From Amycolatopsis thermophila (GTDB lineage Bacteria; Actinomycetota; Actinomycetes; Mycobacteriales; Pseudonocardiaceae), in contig NZ_JAUSUT010000001.1 in assembly GCF_030814215.1 (NCBI RefSeq), forward strand, positions 620,001 to 684,000: a stretch of 64,000 nt of DNA, in the 5' to 3' direction. Made by a program: the position numbers and the translations under genes. Below, one piece after another: positions 34,428-44,142 of this stretch. Under the pieces are notes generated by a model. It was not told where the DNA came from. It worked only from the letters and a program-made list of their open reading frames with translations, and searched no databases. Numbering within the stretch: the first letter of the stretch is position 1; each line of letters begins with the position of its first letter.

Positions 34428-36263
34428 TCAACTCCGGTCCCGGTAGGCGTTGAGGTCCTCCGGAGGGTTGGCGGCGGCGGGACGGCTGAGCACGGCCCGG
34501 ATGCGTGCCGGGTCGACCTTCGGACGGCGATCGGCGGTGAGCAGGCCGTTGCGTTCCTGCTCGGTATCGGTCAGCTGCGTGTAGCAGAAGCCGGCGAGGG
34601 CGGGTGAGGTCAGGACAGCGGTGACGAGTTCCTCCAGGCGCGCCACCAGGTCGTCGTCATCGACAACCGTCGAATAGCCGAACCACTTCTCGCCTTCGGC
34701 GGGCACGTGGGAAAGGCCGCCGAACTCGGTCAGCATGATCGGACGGACGGGTTCGGCGTGGGGGTCGATGTCGCCGAGCAGGAGGCGGCGGCCGCCTGGC
34801 CGGCCGGTGGACAGGGTACCGTGCAGCGCCTCGGCGTCACCGTAGCGAATGGACAGAGCGGACCCGGTCGGCGCGTAGTCATGCACCCCGACGATGTCGG
34901 CCTCCGGGATCTCCCAGCCGTCGTTGCCGATGACGGGCCGCGTGGGGTCGATGCTCTTGGTGAGGTGGTACAGGGATCGGACGAAGTGAACCTGTGCGGG
35001 CTCGGTGGCGATGTCGGGCACGCCCCAGCTTTCGTTGACCGGCACCCAGGTGACGATGCTGGGGTGGCTGCGGTCCCGGCGCAGGATCTCCAGCCATTCC
35101 CAGGTGAGCCGTTCGACGGCTTCGGGTGCGAACTCGTAGGCGTTCGCGGTCTCGCCCCAGACCAGGAGGCCGAGCCGGTCGCACCAGAAGAGGAACCGCG
35201 GATCCTCGGCCTTCTGGTGCACGCGCACGCCGGTGAAGCCCAGTTCCTTGGCGAGTTCGACTTCGTGGCGCAACGCGACAGCATCGGGGGCGGCGAGGTG
35301 TGACTGCGGCCAGTAGCCCTGCTCGAGCACCATGCGCGGGTAGTACGGGACGTGATTGAGGAGGAAGCGACCATCGGCCACGCCGACCTCGCGCAGGCCC
35401 AGGTAGCTGGACACGACATCGGAAGGCGCCTCGGCGGCGTGCAGTTCGACGGCGGCGTCCACCAGCACCGGGTGCTCCGGGGACCACAGCAGCCGGGAAC
35501 GGTCCGGTCCGTGTCGCAGCGCGGGCACCGCAACATCGAACCGGAACCGGCGCCGGTCGACACGCACCGATTGCTCGGCGAGGATTTCGTCGCCGAGGCG
35601 CAACACCACGCGGACGGTGACCGCTTCACCTGGTGCGACGGAGAATTCGCCCTCGCAGACGACGGATGCCCGGGCGATGTCGGTCGTCCAGTGCAGTTCG
35701 CGGAGGTGCAGGGCAGGCACGACCTCCGCCCAGACCGGTTGCCAGATCCCGGTGGTACGGTGGTACCAGATGTCGTGCGGCTCGCGGTGCCAGTCCTGTT
35801 TGCCCCGGGGCTGGGTGCCCTCGTCCGCGCGGTCCTCGGCCCGCAGGACGATCACCTGTGGACCGTCGGCCCCCAGTGCCTGCGTGATGTCGAAGGAGAA
35901 CGGTGTCTGTCCACCGGTGTGGCTGCCCAGGTGGATTCCGTTGACCCACACGGAAGCCGCGTAGTCGACCGCGGCGAAGTGGAGGATCAGGCGGTGGCCG
36001 GGCGGGATCGGCGGGGTGTCGACCTCGCGCCGGTACCAGACCACACCGTGTGGTCCGGGCTCGTGCACGCCGGAGAGTTCCGACTCCGGTGGGTACGGGA
36101 CGGTGATGGTGCGATCGAAGGCGTCCGGCTTGGTGAACCACTGGCCGGCGAGGCCGCGATCGTCGTCGTCGAAGGCGAAACCCCACTCGCCGTCCAGCTC
36201 GAACCACTCCGAGCGGACGAGCTGCGGTCGTGGGCAGAGGCGGTCCGGGTCGGCGGCGATCAT
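34428..36263 (-). CDS. Glycoside hydrolase family 2 protein
   Basis: The 611-residue enzyme has the three-part GH2 layout: a sugar-binding jelly-roll (about 1-180; VWYRREVDTPPIPPGHRLIL, VDYAASVWVNGIHLGSHTGG), an immunoglobulin-like domain, and a TIM barrel. The acid/base is Glu411 in WVPVNESWG and the nucleophile is Glu513 in MLTEFGG. It hydrolyses beta-glycosides (galactoside, glucuronide or mannoside; not resolvable here). It has no signal peptide, so it acts in the cytoplasm and needs an importer that is not in this window. Length is at the short end of the family. Start ATG 36263. Confidence 0.88.
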   Translation of the reverse strand: MIAADPDRLCPRPQLVRSEWFELDGEWGFAFDDDDRGLAGQWFTKPDAFDRTITVPYPPESELSGVHEPGPHGVVWYRREVDTPPIPPGHRLILHFAAVDYAASVWVNGIHLGSHTGGQTPFSFDITQALGADGPQVIVLRAEDRADEGTQPRGKQDWHREPHDIWYHRTTGIWQPVWAEVVPALHLRELHWTTDIARASVVCEGEFSVAPGEAVTVRVVLRLGDEILAEQSVRVDRRRFRFDVAVPALRHGPDRSRLLWSPEHPVLVDAAVELHAAEAPSDVVSSYLGLREVGVADGRFLLNHVPYYPRMVLEQGYWPQSHLAAPDAVALRHEVELAKELGFTGVRVHQKAEDPRFLFWCDRLGLLVWGETANAYEFAPEAVERLTWEWLEILRRDRSHPSIVTWVPVNESWGVPDIATEPAQVHFVRSLYHLTKSIDPTRPVIGNDGWEIPEADIVGVHDYAPTGSALSIRYGDAEALHGTLSTGRPGGRRLLLGDIDPHAEPVRPIMLTEFGGLSHVPAEGEKWFGYSTVVDDDDLVARLEELVTAVLTSPALAGFCYTQLTDTEQERNGLLTADRRPKVDPARIRAVLSRPAAANPPEDLNAYRDRS

Positions 36264-37189
36264 GACAAAACCCTACGACAGGAAGGAGGATTGGGCATCG
36301 AACTGTGAGCTGCTGGCTTCGGCGTCGTGACTGCCGGGTCGGCCTGGTGCCGGGCACCGACAGGACTCCCGGCGGCGCGGTAATCACCCGGCGGGCCCGC
36401 GGCCGGCCACCTCCCGCGCTCTCCCGTTTGGGACGACCCGAAAGGGGTGATCCGGTGTCCCAGCACCAGGTTTCACGTGAGGTGTGGCGCGCTTTCCTCG
36501 CGCAGCAGGGCGATGGTGGAACCATCACCGCGACCCGTGATGCGGGTGATGCCGTTCGGCGCCCTGGTCGAACTTCTGTCGCGGGTCCCCGGGCTGCTGC
36601 CGCGGCCCGCCTAGACGGAAGTCGAGCCCGGCTCGCCTATCGAGGTCCGCATCGCGAACCGTCGAGAACCGTCGTGTGAGCGTGGTTCCCGCCTGATGGC
36701 GGAGTGCGGGGGCAGAACGGCGCGAGCTCGGCCGGACGGGCCGTTCGGCGGGAGGTGAGGCCGCCGCCTGCCAGCAGGCCTCGCAGCACTCCTTGCGGCG
36801 CTCCCGGCGCACCTTGCCGCGCACGGTGCGACAGCCGCGCCGCATACGTTGCGGCGCACCTCGCCACGCTCGCCACACATGTGGCGCCATACCTGCCTGC
36901 CGATCGTCGCGGCGCACCGCCCCACGCCACGCGGCGCACCTTCACGCGCACGATGCGGCAGCCTTGCCGCTGCGCCGCACGATGCGGCAACTTCGCCGCG
37001 GCGCACCTCGCCTCGCTCGCCACACATGTGGCGGCATACCTTCCTGCCGATCGTCGCGGCGCACCGCCCTATGCCACGCGGCACGCCGCCCCACGCCACG
37101 CGGCGCAGCTTGCCGCGCACACTGCGGCAACTTCGCCGCGCACCTGGCGCGGCGCGCGCCGCGCAGCACCGGGGGCGAGTGCCGGGGCG
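36264..37189. other. Gene-free region with duplicated repeats beside the PP2C gene
   Basis: This 926-base region has no protein-like frame. The left 500 bases are ordinary GC-rich spacer and carry the likely promoter of the GH2 gene. From about 36790 to 37160 the DNA is repetitive, dominated by GCGGCGCACC and GCGGCAACTTCGCCGC words and by an 85-base direct duplication annotated separately. Confidence 0.6.
36851..37082. repeat. 85-bp direct repeat, two copies
   Basis: Copies at 36851-36935 and 36998-37082 differ at 5 of 85 positions and are offset by exactly 147 bases. Each contains the palindrome ACACATGTG (CGCCACACATGTGGC). The spacer and the right flank also share GCGGCAACTTCGCCGCG (36984 and 37124 regions). 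No open frame is kept as a family. Confidence 0.9.
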
Positions 37190-37930
37190 TCAGCCCTGCC
37201 TGACGTCCACTACGACGCAGCTGATGTTGTCCGGGCCGCCGCCGGCGTTGGCCAGCTCCACCAGCCGCTGCACGGCCGCCTGCGGCTCCGCCACGGTCGC
37301 CAGGACCTCCGTCAGCGCCGGGGGCGGCACCACGTCCGACAGCCCGTCCGAGCAGATCAGGTACCGGTCGCCGGGCTGGGCATCCAGCACGAAGAGGTCC
37401 GGCTCGGGCTCGCCGGCGCCCTGCAGGGCACGCGTCAGCACCGACCGCTGGGGGTGGCTCCCCGCCAGCTCCGGGGAGATCCGCCCCTGGTCCACCAGCT
37501 CCTGGACCACAGTGTGGTCCCGCGTCACCTGCACCAGCTCGCCGTCCCGGAGCCGGTAGGCACGCGAATCACCGACGTGCGCCACCGCGAACGACGCGCC
37601 GTCCCACGCCAGCACGGTCAGCGTGGTCCCCATGCCCTGCAGCCCGCTGTCCTCTTCGACCAGCGCGCGCAACCGCCGCCCGGCGTCGGACACCGCGGCG
37701 GCCAGCGCCTCCACGTCGGGCTTGCCGGACTCGGCCGCCAGCCGCTCGTCCAGCGCGGCGACGGCCGCGATCGCGCCCGAGCTGGCGACCTCACCGGCCA
37801 CATGACCACCCATCCCGTCGGCAACGGCGAGCAGACGGGGACTCGTGAACACCGAGTCCTCGTTCGCTTCGCGTCGCTGCCCGACGTCGGAAGCCACGGC
37901 GTAGGAAATCGTCAGCGGCCCAGGTTCCAT
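37190..37930 (-). CDS. PP2C-family serine/threonine protein phosphatase
   Basis: The 246-residue protein is a full PP2C domain with the metal residues in place: Glu24-Asp25 (REANEDS), Asp38 in VADGMGGH, VAHVGDSRAYRL, YLICSDGLSDVV and GGPDNISCVVV near the end. It is soluble with no membrane anchor, so it is the short cytosolic form (PstP has an extra helix and outer domain). It removes phosphate from Ser/Thr proteins. It is divergent from the SARP gene 78 bases away; a joint signalling role is possible. Start ATG 37930. Confidence 0.9.
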   Translation of the reverse strand: MEPGPLTISYAVASDVGQRREANEDSVFTSPRLLAVADGMGGHVAGEVASSGAIAAVAALDERLAAESGKPDVEALAAAVSDAGRRLRALVEEDSGLQGMGTTLTVLAWDGASFAVAHVGDSRAYRLRDGELVQVTRDHTVVQELVDQGRISPELAGSHPQRSVLTRALQGAGEPEPDLFVLDAQPGDRYLICSDGLSDVVPPPALTEVLATVAEPQAAVQRLVELANAGGGPDNISCVVVDVRQG

Positions 37931-38008
37931 ACCTGAAGTAAAGCAGCGGCCCTCGAACCGCGGCACAGCCTCACCCCGTCCGGGGCCCCATGCGCCACAA
38001 TCGGCAGC

Positions 38009-41000
38009 GTGTGGTTCGCCATCCTGGGTCCCGTCGAGGCGCGGTCCGCGGCCGGGAACCCGGTGCCCCTCGGCGGGCCGCGGCCCCGGTCCCTCCTCGC
38101 CCTCCTGCTGCTCGACGCCGGTCGCGTCGTCGGCACCGAACGCCTCATCGACGGCCTCTACGGCGACCAGCCACCCGGCGACGCGGCCAACGCGCTGCAG
38201 GCCCAGGTGTCCCGGCTCCGCCGCAAACTGGGCGACGAGGCCCGCATCGAATCCAACCCCGCCGGCTACCGGCTCGCGATCGAACCCGACCACGTCGACG
38301 TCCACCGGTTCACGCGGCTCGCCCGCGACGGCCGGGACGCCCTCGACCGGAACGAGCACGCCCGCGCCGCGAAACTCCTGCGCGACGCCCTCGCCCTCTG
38401 GCGCGGCCCGGCACTGGCCGACGTGCGCGAAGCACCCTTCGCGGAGGCGCACGCCGTCCGCCTGGACGAACTGCGCACCACAGCCATCGAGGACCGCGCC
38501 GAAGCCGACCTCGCCCTCGGCGAATCCCGCGCGATCATCGGCGAGCTCACCGACCTGTGCGCTGCCCACCCACTCCGCGAACGGCTGCGCGTGCTGCTCA
38601 TGCGCGCACTCGCCGCCAACGGCCGCCAAGCCGAAGCGCTCACCGTCTTCGAAGACGCCCGCCGCACACTCGCCGACGAACTCGGCGCCGACCCGTCCCC
38701 CGAACTCGCCGCCGCCCACCTCACGGTGCTGCGCGCCGAGGCGCCCCCCGAACCGCCGCGCCTGCCCGGCCAGCTCACCAGCTTCATCGGCCGCGAACCC
38801 GAACTGGCGCGGATCGCGGCCCTTCTCGACAGCAACCGGCTGGTCACACTCGCCGGCCCGGGTGGCGCGGGGAAGACCCGGCTGTCCATCGAGACCGGCG
38901 CCCGCCAGCAAGGCGAGGCCTGCTTCGTCGACCTCTCCCCCGTCACGAGCGGCGGCGACGTCGCTCAGGCCGTGCTCACCGCGCTCGGCCTGCGGGAGAC
39001 CGCCCTGTTCGCCTCCCCGGGCGCGTCCCCGGACCCGGTCGGCCGGATCGAGGTGGCGCTCACCGGCCGGCGGATGCTGCTGATCTTCGACAACTGCGAG
39101 CACGTCATCGCCGACGCCGCGAAGCTCGTCCACCGCTTGCTGGCGTCCTGCCCCGGCCTGCGGGTGCTCGCCACCAGCCGCGAGCCGCTGGGCATCACCG
39201 GCGAAGCGCTGTGCCCCGTCCCGCCCCTGGCGCTCCCCCCGCCCGGCACCGGCTCCGCGGATGCCACGACCTACCCCTCGGTGCGGTTGTTCGCCGACCG
39301 CGCCGCCGCCGCGCGAGCGGATTTCCGGCTCGACGACGACGCGGTCCAGCGCGTGCTCCGGATCTGCACCGCACTCGACGGGATGCCCCTGGCCATCGAG
39401 CTGGCCGCGGCGCGGCTGCGGACCCTGTCGCTGGACCAGCTCGAAGCCCGCCTCGACGACCGGTTCCGCCTGTTGTCCAAAGGCAGCCGCACCGCGGCGC
39501 CCCGGCACCAGACGCTGCACGCCGTCGTGGAGTGGAGCTGGGACCTCCTCGACCCGGACGAACAGGACCTGGCCCGGCGGCTGGCCGTCTTCGCCGGCGG
39601 TGCCACCGCCGAGGCGGTCGCGCGCGTGTGCGGACTGTCCGAACCGGACGCCGAGGACCTGCTCGACAACCTTGTCGACAAGTCGCTCGTCGAGTACTCC
39701 GGGGGGCGGTACCGCATGCTGGAGACGATCCGGGCGTTCAGCGCGCAACGGCTCGACGAATCCGGCGAACGGGACAGGCTGGACCGGGCACACGCCGAGT
39801 ACTTCCTCACCTTGGCCCGGACCGCGGACTCGTTCCTGCGCCGCGCCGAGCAGGTCGACTGGCTCGCGCGGCTGTCCGCCGAGCGGGCGAACCTGAACGC
39901 CGCGTTGCGCTGGGCGGTCGACGCGGACACCCGGCTGGCGCTGCGGCTCGTCGGGGCGCTCTCGTCGTACTGGCGGATGCAGGGGGTGCGCAGCGAGATC
40001 GGGCCGGTCGCCGCCCGGTTGCTGGCGAAACTGCCGCCGGAACCGCCCGACGACCTGGCGGAGGAGTACGCGCTGTGCGTGCTCAACGCCGCGCCGGCCA
40101 ACCCGCCGGGCCTGGCCGGGCACCTGCGGCGGGTCGAGTCGATCATGGCTTCGCTGACGTGGCCGCTGCGCCAGCCCTACCTGCTCGTGTACTGGGCGCT
40201 GTTCGCCGGCCCGCCGGACCCGGCGCACGAGCCGAGCGACCTGGAACGGGCGATGTTCGACGGCGACCCGTGGTTCCAGGCGCTGGGGTACTTCTCGATG
40301 AGCTACCTCCGCCTCTACAACGGAGAGCCGGCTGCGGCTGAGGAGGCGTTCGTCCGGTCGCTCGAGCTGTTCCGGGAGCTCGGCGACCGGTGGGGCGTCG
40401 CCCAGGTGCTGGACGGGCTGGCAGCGGCCGCCGACCTGCGGGGCGACCGGGCCACCTCGCTCGCGCTGCTCGACGAGGCGATCGAACTGCTCAAACAGCT
40501 CAACGCGACGGAGGAGCTGGCCGAACTGTGGTACCGGCGGGCCGACCGGCTGCTGCGCGACGGCGACCTGACCGACGCCGAGGCCGGGTACCGTCGTGCG
40601 GCGGATCTGGCCCGGCGGGCGGGCGCCCGGACGGTGCTCGCTCACGCGGACCGCGGGTTCGGCGAGCTGGCGCGGCGGCGGGGTGACCTCGCGGAGGCGC
40701 GGGCGCACTACGAGCGCGCGCTGGGCGCGCTGGGAGCGGACTGGCAGAGCGAGGCCGCGGGCGCCCAGATCCTGACGGGGCTGGGACGTCTCGCGGAGGC
40801 CGAGGGCGACCTGACGCGCGCGCGGACGCAGCACCGGCAGGCGCTGGACGTGACATTGGCACAGCACTTCCGGACGAACGTCGCGGACGCCGTCGAGGGG
40901 CTGGCGGGGGTGACGCTGCTCGACGGCGAGCCCGGGGAGGCCGCCGAGCTGCTCGGGATGGCGGTCGCGCTGCGCGGCACGGCCCATCCGGGTGACCAGG

Positions 41001-41131
41001 ACGTGGCGGGCGTCGCGGCCGGCTGCCAGAAGCTCCTCGGCGCCGACGCGTTCGCCGACGCGTACGACCACGGCGCGGCGATGCCCGCCGAGGAGATCAT
41101 CGCGCGCCTGCGTGCACCGCGGGAGGCGTAG
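38009..41131 (+). CDS. SARP/AfsR-family transcriptional regulator
   Basis: The 1040-residue protein has an N-terminal OmpR-like DNA-binding domain (FAILGPVEARSAAGNPVPLG, LRRKLGDEARIESNPAGYRL), a BTAD domain (about 95-240, ADVREAPFAEAHAVRLDELR), an NB-ARC/STAND ATPase with Walker A GPGGAGKT (283-290) and LLIFDNCEH Walker B, and C-terminal TPR-like helices (about 600-1030). AfsR-type proteins activate antibiotic clusters, often under Ser/Thr kinase control. A PP2C phosphatase sits divergent to it; no biosynthetic cluster is in this window, so its target lies elsewhere. Start GTG 38009. Confidence 0.92.
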   Translation: MWFAILGPVEARSAAGNPVPLGGPRPRSLLALLLLDAGRVVGTERLIDGLYGDQPPGDAANALQAQVSRLRRKLGDEARIESNPAGYRLAIEPDHVDVHRFTRLARDGRDALDRNEHARAAKLLRDALALWRGPALADVREAPFAEAHAVRLDELRTTAIEDRAEADLALGESRAIIGELTDLCAAHPLRERLRVLLMRALAANGRQAEALTVFEDARRTLADELGADPSPELAAAHLTVLRAEAPPEPPRLPGQLTSFIGREPELARIAALLDSNRLVTLAGPGGAGKTRLSIETGARQQGEACFVDLSPVTSGGDVAQAVLTALGLRETALFASPGASPDPVGRIEVALTGRRMLLIFDNCEHVIADAAKLVHRLLASCPGLRVLATSREPLGITGEALCPVPPLALPPPGTGSADATTYPSVRLFADRAAAARADFRLDDDAVQRVLRICTALDGMPLAIELAAARLRTLSLDQLEARLDDRFRLLSKGSRTAAPRHQTLHAVVEWSWDLLDPDEQDLARRLAVFAGGATAEAVARVCGLSEPDAEDLLDNLVDKSLVEYSGGRYRMLETIRAFSAQRLDESGERDRLDRAHAEYFLTLARTADSFLRRAEQVDWLARLSAERANLNAALRWAVDADTRLALRLVGALSSYWRMQGVRSEIGPVAARLLAKLPPEPPDDLAEEYALCVLNAAPANPPGLAGHLRRVESIMASLTWPLRQPYLLVYWALFAGPPDPAHEPSDLERAMFDGDPWFQALGYFSMSYLRLYNGEPAAAEEAFVRSLELFRELGDRWGVAQVLDGLAAAADLRGDRATSLALLDEAIELLKQLNATEELAELWYRRADRLLRDGDLTDAEAGYRRAADLARRAGARTVLAHADRGFGELARRRGDLAEARAHYERALGALGADWQSEAAGAQILTGLGRLAEAEGDLTRARTQHRQALDVTLAQHFRTNVADAVEGLAGVTLLDGEPGEAAELLGMAVALRGTAHPGDQDVAGVAAGCQKLLGADAFADAYDHGAAMPAEEIIARLRAPREA

Positions 41132-41146
41132 CCGGGGCAGCGTGGC

Positions 41147-42034
41147 AGGAGTTCCCGGCGCCGCGAGCGTGGCAGCGACGAGAGCGCCCGAGTCACGGGG
41201 GCCGGGCTACCGCACGCGCGCAATGCGGCACGCGCCGCACAAGCAACCCAGACACCGCGAACACGACACGCGCGGCAGCGACGAGAACACCCAGGCCTCT
41301 GCGCCCGGTACCGCACGCACACCGGGCGACACCCGCCCCACAAGCAACCCAGACACCGCGGAGCACGACACGCGCGGCAGCGACGAGAACATCCAGGCCG
41401 CGTCGCCGGGGTAACGCACGCACATTGCGACACCTGCCGCACAAACAACCCAGACACCGCGAGCACGGCACGCGCGGCCGCGACGAGAACACCAGGCCGC
41501 TGCGCCCGGGGTACCGCACGCGCACCGGGCGACACCTGCCGCACAAGCAACCCGGGCACCGCGAGCACGGGCAGGCGTGGCACGACGAGAGCGCCCAAGT
41601 CGCGTTGCCCAGGTACCGCACCCGCACCGCGCCACACCAGCCGCACAAACAACCCAGCCACCGCGGAGCACGGCACGCGCGGCAGCGACGAGAGCATCCA
41701 GGCCGCGTCGCCGGGGTAACGCCGCACACTGTGCGACACCTGCCGCACAAGCAACCCGGGCACCGGTAGCACAGCAGCGACGAGAGCGCCCAAGTCGCGT
41801 TGCCCAGGTACCGCACCCGCACCGCGCCACACCCGCCACACAAACAACCCAGCCACCGCGGAGCACGGCACGCGCGGCAGCGACGAGAACACCAGGCCGC
41901 TGCGCCCGGGTACCGCACGCGCACCGCGCCACACCCGCCCCACAAACAACCCAGACACCGCGAGCACAGCAGCGACGAAAGCGCCCGAGTCACGATGCCC
42001 GAGCTACCGCACGCGCGCAATGCGGCACGCGCCG
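41147..42034. repeat. Tandem array of about 102-bp units
   Basis: The conserved start CACAA(A/G)CAACCC recurs at 41238, 41339, 41440, 41542, 41644, 41746, 41839 and 41941, giving periods 101, 101, 102, 102, 102, 93 and 102. Each unit continues with a CACCGCG-(G)AGCACG-GCACGCGCGGCAGCGACGAGA block and a TACCGCACGCGCACCG block. Units of two types alternate in part (4/6 and 5/7 nearly alike). The edge sequences 41174-41237 and 41971-42034 are nearly the same, so the array is closed by like units. The 101/102/93 steps shift frames, so it is probably not coding. The whole spacer 41132-42128 (997 bases) has no other gene. Confidence 0.85.
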
Positions 42035-42128
42035 CGCCCGCCGCACCCCGGCAAGCGGCCCGCGGAACGCCGCCGGCTGTGCGGTGGCCGCAGGTGGCCA
42101 GCCCGCTGCCAGGACCCCCGGCAGGGCC

Positions 42129-43304
42129 TCAGATGCCGTAGTCCTTCACCTTCAGCGCGTTCGCCGCCTTCAGGGTCATCCGGTCGAACACGCCCGAGAA
42201 CACCCGCGTCGTCAGCATGCGGTGCGACTGGTTGCGCAACCACAGTCCCCGCGCGGTGCGCGGCGCCAGGAACGGGCCCGTGCCCTTCGCCTGCTTGGCA
42301 CCCGCCTCGGCGGCGGGGCGGACCTCCGCCTCGTACCGGCCGAACGCCACCGCGTGGTCCCCGCCCGCCGCGGCCAGCTCACCGGCCAGCACGTACGCCG
42401 CCATCATCGCCAGGCCCGTGCCACCGCCGCCCGGGCCCACGCCCCAGCCCGCGTCGCCGACCAGGGCGACCCGTCCGCGCGTGTACGCGGGCAGGTAGAC
42501 GTGCGCCAGCTCGTCGAAGTACAGGTCGTCCGCGTCGGCCAGTGCGGCGACCAGCCGCGGCACCTCCCAGCCGACCCTGGCGTAGACCTCCGCGATCGTC
42601 CGCTTCAGCTGGACCTCGTCCTTGCGCTCGAAGCGCCGCCCCTCCAGCGGGAACACCAGACCAGCGCTCGCCGGGCCGTCCGGGTCCTGCGCGGACAACG
42701 TCACGCCCCGCCCCGGCACGTTGTAGATCAACCCGGTGTGGTCCAGCCGCAGGTGGTTCGGCGCGGTGAACCCGGCGAACGCGTACCCCATCTCCGTGCG
42801 GAACCGCGACTCCGGCCCGAACGCGAGCGCCCGCACCCCCGAGTGCAGCCCGTCGGCACCGATCACCAGGTCCACGGTCCGCGGCGCGCCGTGGGCGAAC
42901 GTGACCTCCACGCCGGCCGCCGTCTCGGTCAGCGACGTGATCCAGTCCCCGAACACGTACTCGGTGTCCGCCCTCGTCGCCTCGTACAGCACCCGGCTCA
43001 GATCGCCGCGCTGGATCTCGACCTCGCCGCTGATCATCGACGCCGGCAGGCTCGCCACCCGTGTCCCGGACTCGTCCAGGATGTGCTGCTCCCCCATCGA
43101 CGTCTGGTGCGCGCGGATCTCCTCCAGCAACCCCATCAGACGCAGCACCCGCATCTGCTCGCCGCGGAAGTCCACCGCCTGCCCACCCTCGCGCAGCGCG
43201 GGCGCCCGCTCCACCACCGTCGTCGACCACCCCAGGCGGTTCAGCCAGTAGGCCACCGACGGGCCGGCGATGCTCGCGCCGGAAATGAGAACGGTCCTGC
43301 TCAT
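42129..43304 (-). CDS. FAD-dependent aromatic-type monooxygenase
   Basis: The 391-residue protein is a group A flavin monooxygenase: the N-terminal dinucleotide fold (VLISGASIAGPSVAYWLNRL), the DG motif VIGADGLHSGVR, and the GD motif GRVALVGDAGWGVGPGGG for FAD ribityl binding. Enzymes of this type hydroxylate aromatic or polyketide substrates, or modify antibiotics such as tetracyclines and rifamycins. The substrate is unknown. The ATG at 43304 has a strong AGGAGG site. It lies alone, with the tandem array downstream of its stop. Confidence 0.9.
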   Translation of the reverse strand: MSRTVLISGASIAGPSVAYWLNRLGWSTTVVERAPALREGGQAVDFRGEQMRVLRLMGLLEEIRAHQTSMGEQHILDESGTRVASLPASMISGEVEIQRGDLSRVLYEATRADTEYVFGDWITSLTETAAGVEVTFAHGAPRTVDLVIGADGLHSGVRALAFGPESRFRTEMGYAFAGFTAPNHLRLDHTGLIYNVPGRGVTLSAQDPDGPASAGLVFPLEGRRFERKDEVQLKRTIAEVYARVGWEVPRLVAALADADDLYFDELAHVYLPAYTRGRVALVGDAGWGVGPGGGGTGLAMMAAYVLAGELAAAGGDHAVAFGRYEAEVRPAAEAGAKQAKGTGPFLAPRTARGLWLRNQSHRMLTTRVFSGVFDRMTLKAANALKVKDYGI

Positions 43305-43410
43305 GTGTGCCTCCTCGTCTCGGATGACCCGAGCTTCGCGAGCAGCGCTGACCGTCGGCTGACCGTGGGCTGACCGGCCCTCCGGGCACGGCCGGGTTAC
43401 CCTGCTGGCC

Positions 43411-44142
43411 GTGCTGGTGTTGCTCCCCCCTTCGGAAACCAAGGCTGCCGGTGGCGACGGTCCACCGCTGGATCTGGACGAGCTGTCGTTCCCGGAGCTG
43501 AACCCCCTGCGGCGCAAGATCGCCGACGCGCTGGTCGACCTCGCCGCCGACGTCCCGGGGAGCCTGGACGTGCTCGGGCTGTCGCGGCGCCAGGAGGACG
43601 AGGTCGCGCGCAACGCCGCGCTCTGGACCTCCCCGACCCTGCCCGCACTGGAGCGCTACACCGGCGTCCTCTACGACGCGCTGGACTACGGCGGGATGCG
43701 CAAGGCCGCGCGGGCCAAGGCGGACCGCCGCCTCGCCGTCGCCTCCGCGTTGTTCGGCATCGCCCGCGGCGACGACCGCATCCCGGCCTACCGGCTCTCC
43801 GGCGGCACGTCCCTGCCCGCGCTGGGCTCGTTGCGCTCGCTGTGGCGTCCGGTGGCCGAACCCGCACTGGCCGAAGTGGACGGCCTGATCGTCGACCTGC
43901 GGTCGGGCGCCTACGCCGCGCTGGCCCGCGTCCCGCATGCGATCACCGTGCGGGTGGTCACGGCGAGCGGCCGGACCGTGAGCCACTTCAACAAGGCCTA
44001 CAAGGGAAAGCTCGCGGCGGCGCTGGCGACCGCGTCGCGCGAACCCTCCACTGTGGAGGGCTTGATCGACGCCGCCGAGAAGGCCGGGATCACGCTCGAC
44101 CGCGTCGGCGAGCAGGAGCTGGAGCTGATCACCGACCGGTGA
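43411..44142 (+). CDS. yaaA: YaaA/DUF328 peroxide-stress protein
   Basis: The 243-residue product starts with the family hallmark MLVLLPPSETK and carries LYDALDYGGM, FGIARGDDRIPAYRLSGG and SHFNKAYKGKLA, all conserved in YaaA. E. coli YaaA is induced by OxyR and lowers free iron and DNA damage under peroxide; it also binds DNA. The GTG start at 43411 is fixed by the conserved N-terminus. It overlaps the convergent DadA-like gene by 14 bases. Confidence 0.9.
   Translation: MLVLLPPSETKAAGGDGPPLDLDELSFPELNPLRRKIADALVDLAADVPGSLDVLGLSRRQEDEVARNAALWTSPTLPALERYTGVLYDALDYGGMRKAARAKADRRLAVASALFGIARGDDRIPAYRLSGGTSLPALGSLRSLWRPVAEPALAEVDGLIVDLRSGAYAALARVPHAITVRVVTASGRTVSHFNKAYKGKLAAALATASREPSTVEGLIDAAEKAGITLDRVGEQELELITDR

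Noticed and set aside
38009..40341. Other long frames overlapping the SARP gene
   Set aside because: They are Arg/Pro-rich frame shadows; the chosen frame has complete OmpR, BTAD and NB-ARC motifs.
41193..42020. A 275-codon Cys-rich frame on the minus strand through the tandem array
   Set aside because: All three minus frames are open here because stop triplets are rare in this GC-rich repeat; unit lengths of 101 and 93 shift the frame, and no ribosome site precedes it.
41147..42034. CRISPR array
   Set aside because: Units are about 102 bp and similar along their whole length; there are no short repeats alternating with unique spacers and no cas genes.
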